DNA of 15,094 nt from JBCBAP01 sp038532435 (GTDB taxonomy: Bacteria; Pseudomonadota; Alphaproteobacteria; Rhodobacterales; Rhodobacteraceae). The stretch spans positions 1 to 15,094 of the forward strand of contig JBCBAP010000072.1 in the NCBI GenBank assembly GCA_038532435.1, written 5' to 3'. This document shows, one piece after another, positions 13,313 through 15,094 of the stretch. The translations under genes were made by a program, and so were the position numbers. The notes beneath the pieces were generated by a model. That model saw only the letters and a list, made by a program, of their open reading frames with translations, ran no database searches and was not told where the DNA came from. Positions within the stretch are counted from its first letter, which is position 1; each line of letters begins with the position of its first letter.

Positions 13313-14333
13313 CCGCTCCGCCGGGGCGGCGGAGCTGGTGGAGCTTTGGCGCGGCGACTATCTTGAGTCCGTGCACCGGGGACACGCCGTGGTTATGGGG
13401 CCCGATGGGGACATCCTCGCGGCCTGGGGTGACGCGGACGCGACGATCTTTCCCCGCTCGTCGTGCAAGATGATCCAGGCCCTGCCGCTTCTGGAAAGCG
13501 GTGCAGCGGCCGCCCACGACCTTACATCTGAACATCTTGCCCTTGCCTGCGCCTCCCACAACGGGGCGCGGATTCACACGGATCGCGTTGCGCGCTGGCT
13601 CGCGGATCTCGCGCTTGGTGAGGCGGATCTGCGCTGCGGACCACAGATGCCACAGGATCGGCCCGCGCGGTCGGAGATGCAGGCGGCGGGCGGACACCCG
13701 TGTCAGCTCCACAACAACTGCTCGGGCAAGCATGCGGGGTTTCTGACCCTCGGAAAATATCTCGATGCGGGCCCGGAGTATATCGAGGTGGACCATCCGG
13801 TGCAGCACGCGGTGTTCGAAGCGTTTGCGGAGATGACCGGGGAGGAAATTGTCGGGCACGGCGTGGATGGCTGTTCGGCCCCCAATCCCGTATGCAGCCT
13901 CACCGGTCTTGCCCGGGCCGCGCAGCGGATGGCGGCGCCGCAAGGTCTGGGCCCACAACGCAGTGCCGCGGCGCGGGACCTGGTGGCGGCGATGGCCCGG
14001 CATCCGGACCTGGTTGCCGGAGAGGGGCGGGCCTGCACCGCGCTCATGCGTGGTGCGCGCGGCGGCACCGTCGTCAAAACCGGCGCCGAAGGCGTGTTCG
14101 TCGGCATCCTTCCAGCGGCAGGGATTGGTGTCGCCCTCAAGGTCGAGGATGGCACCACCCGGGCGGCGGAATGCGCGATGGCAGCCCTCCTTGTCCGGCT
14201 GGGCGTCGCGGAGGCGGAAGCGCCGCTGATCCGCGACTGGCTGAGCCCCATTCAGCTCAATCGGCGCAATGTTGTCACCGGTCTGCTGAAGCCGTCCGCG
14301 CAGTTTTACCACGACGGTGCGCTGCTCGTCTGA
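13305..14333 (+). CDS. L-asparaginase, Rhizobium etli ReAV class (asparaginase II family)
   Basis: This enzyme hydrolyses asparagine to aspartate and ammonia. The protein has 342 residues and belongs to the class typified by the Rhizobium etli inducible asparaginase, unrelated in fold to E. coli AnsA/AnsB. The two Ser-Lys pairs reported for that class have counterparts: S52 and K55 in PRSSCKMIQALP, S84 in CASHNGA, and K258 in VVKTGAEG. The zinc-site residues also appear: C139 and K142 in HNNCSGKHAGF, and C190 in GVDGCSAPNP. The ATG at 13305 has GGAGGAA seven bases upstream and overlaps the sigma-factor stop (ATGACTAA), so its translation is probably coupled to that gene. The neighbouring binding-protein gene suggests a link with amino acid uptake. 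Confidence 0.93.
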   Translation: MTNRSAGAAELVELWRGDYLESVHRGHAVVMGPDGDILAAWGDADATIFPRSSCKMIQALPLLESGAAAAHDLTSEHLALACASHNGARIHTDRVARWLADLALGEADLRCGPQMPQDRPARSEMQAAGGHPCQLHNNCSGKHAGFLTLGKYLDAGPEYIEVDHPVQHAVFEAFAEMTGEEIVGHGVDGCSAPNPVCSLTGLARAAQRMAAPQGLGPQRSAAARDLVAAMARHPDLVAGEGRACTALMRGARGGTVVKTGAEGVFVGILPAAGIGVALKVEDGTTRAAECAMAALLVRLGVAEAEAPLIRDWLSPIQLNRRNVVTGLLKPSAQFYHDGALLV

Positions 14334-14358
14334 TTTCGTTGCAAATGAAACGAGATCA
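14331..14358. promoter_or_regulatory. Dyad at the asparaginase stop, abutting a possible -35
   Basis: TGATTTCGTT (14331-14340) and AACGAGATCA (14349-14358) are 10-base arms matching at nine positions (the tenth would be a G-T pair in RNA) around an 8-base spacer. The first arm includes the asparaginase TGA stop. No T-run follows the second arm, so an operator is as likely as a terminator. It directly touches TTGACC at 14359. Confidence 0.5.
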
Positions 14359-14387
14359 TTGACCTGCACGATTGCCCCTTGTAAACG
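14359..14387 (+). promoter_or_regulatory. Weak promoter candidate for the binding-protein gene
   Basis: TTGACC (14359-14364) matches the -35 consensus at five of six positions and is followed after 17 bases by TAAACG (14382-14387), a poor -10. A start near 14394 would give a leader of about 67 bases to the ATG at 14461. The -35 is good, but the -10 is doubtful. Confidence 0.3.
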
Positions 14388-14460
14388 GCCGGACAAGTAT
14401 CTTTCATACGCGCGTCAGCGCCGGGTCCGCCCGGCCACAGGTTCACATGGGGAGACACAC

Positions 14461-15094
14461 ATGAAAAACGTGCTGATGAGTGCGGCTGCTATTGCGGCCC
14501 TCGCCACCGCCGCGCAGGCAGACGGGCATGGCCCGGTTAAGGTTGGCGTCATTCTCGGCTTCACCGGCCCGATTGAATCCCTCACCCCGGGCATGGCGGA
14601 CGGCGCGGAGCTTGCGCTGAGCGAGGCGAGCGCGAGCGGGAACTTCCTCGGCGGCAAGACCCTCGAGCCGGTCCGCGCGGACAGCACCTGCGTCGACGCG
14701 GCGGCAGCCTCCGCTGCGGCAGAGCGTCTGATCACCGCCGAAGGCGTGGTCGCGATCATGGGGGCGGACTGCTCCGGTGTGACGACCGCCATCGCGAACA
14801 ACGTGGCCGTACCGAACGGTGTGGTGATGATCTCGCCGTCCGCGACCTCTCCGGCGCTCAGCGACATTGACGATAACGGCCTCTTCTTCCGTACGGCACC
14901 GTCCGACGCGCGGCAGGGCGCTGTCCTTGCGCAGGTGCTGACGGACCGCGGCATCAATTCCGTGGCCGTGACCTACACCAACAATGACTATGGCAAGGGC
15001 TTCGCGGAAGCGTTCGCCTCATCCTACACCGGCACCGTCGAGATCTCCGCCGCCCATGAGGATGGCAAGGGCGACTATTCCGCCGAGGTTGGCG
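14461..15094 (+). CDS. ABC transporter periplasmic binding protein, branched-chain amino acid (Liv) type, N-terminal part
   Basis: This is the start of a type I periplasmic binding protein that captures amino acids or related compounds for an ABC importer. The frame is open to the right edge, giving 211 residues of a family near 380-400. A signal peptide of 20 residues (MKNVLMSAAAIAALATAAQA) precedes DGHGPVKVGVILGFTGPIES, the usual opening of the family, then MADGAELALSEA. The ligand-site region AIMGADCSGVTTAIANNVAV (in part) and MISPSATSPALS follow, and YTNNDYGKGFAEAF marks the second domain. C77 and C104 may form the family's disulfide. GGGGAG precedes the ATG. The ligand cannot be fixed from sequence; the asparaginase upstream makes an amide amino acid worth testing. 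Confidence 0.93.
   Translation, partial: MKNVLMSAAAIAALATAAQADGHGPVKVGVILGFTGPIESLTPGMADGAELALSEASASGNFLGGKTLEPVRADSTCVDAAAASAAAERLITAEGVVAIMGADCSGVTTAIANNVAVPNGVVMISPSATSPALSDIDDNGLFFRTAPSDARQGAVLAQVLTDRGINSVAVTYTNNDYGKGFAEAFASSYTGTVEISAAHEDGKGDYSAEVG

Noticed and set aside
13182..14396. 404-codon open frame on the minus strand
   Set aside because: It is antisense to the asparaginase, which shows all its catalytic and zinc-site residues. The shadow protein has no motif or signal.
1..15094. Mobile element, prophage, CRISPR array or defence system
   Set aside because: No transposase, integrase, repeat array or defence domain was seen in any frame, and the gene set is typical of core chromosome.

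Overview
The window is GC-rich, densely packed chromosomal DNA from an alphaproteobacterium, most likely a member of the Rhodobacterales. The grounds are the aa3 oxidase gene order ctaC-ctaB-(small ORF)-ctaG-ctaE-SURF1 behind a divergent tldD, the IalB-family protein, the ECF sigma factor, and general protein resemblance. No rRNA, tRNA, CRISPR array, insertion sequence or phage gene was seen.

Layout: (1) 1-965, minus: N-terminal two thirds of the metalloprotease TldD, running off the left edge. (2) 1162-5324, plus: a cytochrome c oxidase cluster encoding subunit II, heme O synthase, a 62-residue one-helix protein, the CuB chaperone CtaG/Cox11, subunit III and SURF1. A strong hairpin separates subunit III from SURF1. 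Subunit I is not here. (3) 5315-6295, minus: a ureohydrolase that converges on SURF1, with the two stop codons inside one palindrome. (4) 6463-8636, plus: a short-chain dehydrogenase behind a perfect 12-bp dyad, a DUF2189-like membrane protein behind an FNR-like dyad, and a small secreted protein. (5) 8633-12511, minus: an IalB-family protein, a secreted protein with three pre-peptidase C-like repeats, a VOC protein, RlmN, and a Nudix hydrolase that appears to start at CTG inside the rlmN stop. (6) 12668-15094, plus: an ECF sigma factor overlapping an asparaginase of the Rhizobium etli ReAV class, then the start of a periplasmic amino-acid-type binding protein cut by the right edge.

How the genes fit together: the cta block is an assembly line for the aa3 oxidase (heme O synthesis, copper insertion, subunits, SURF1). 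The ureohydrolase, asparaginase and binding protein point to nitrogen scavenging from guanidino compounds, asparagine and imported amino acids. The ialB/PPC pair encodes exported proteins and is divergent from the sigma gene, which has no anti-sigma gene beside it. This looks mostly like ordinary core chromosome. I did not find a clearly new multi-gene system. The least explained parts are the ialB/PPC/ECF locus, the start of the Nudix gene, and several dyads upstream of genes.
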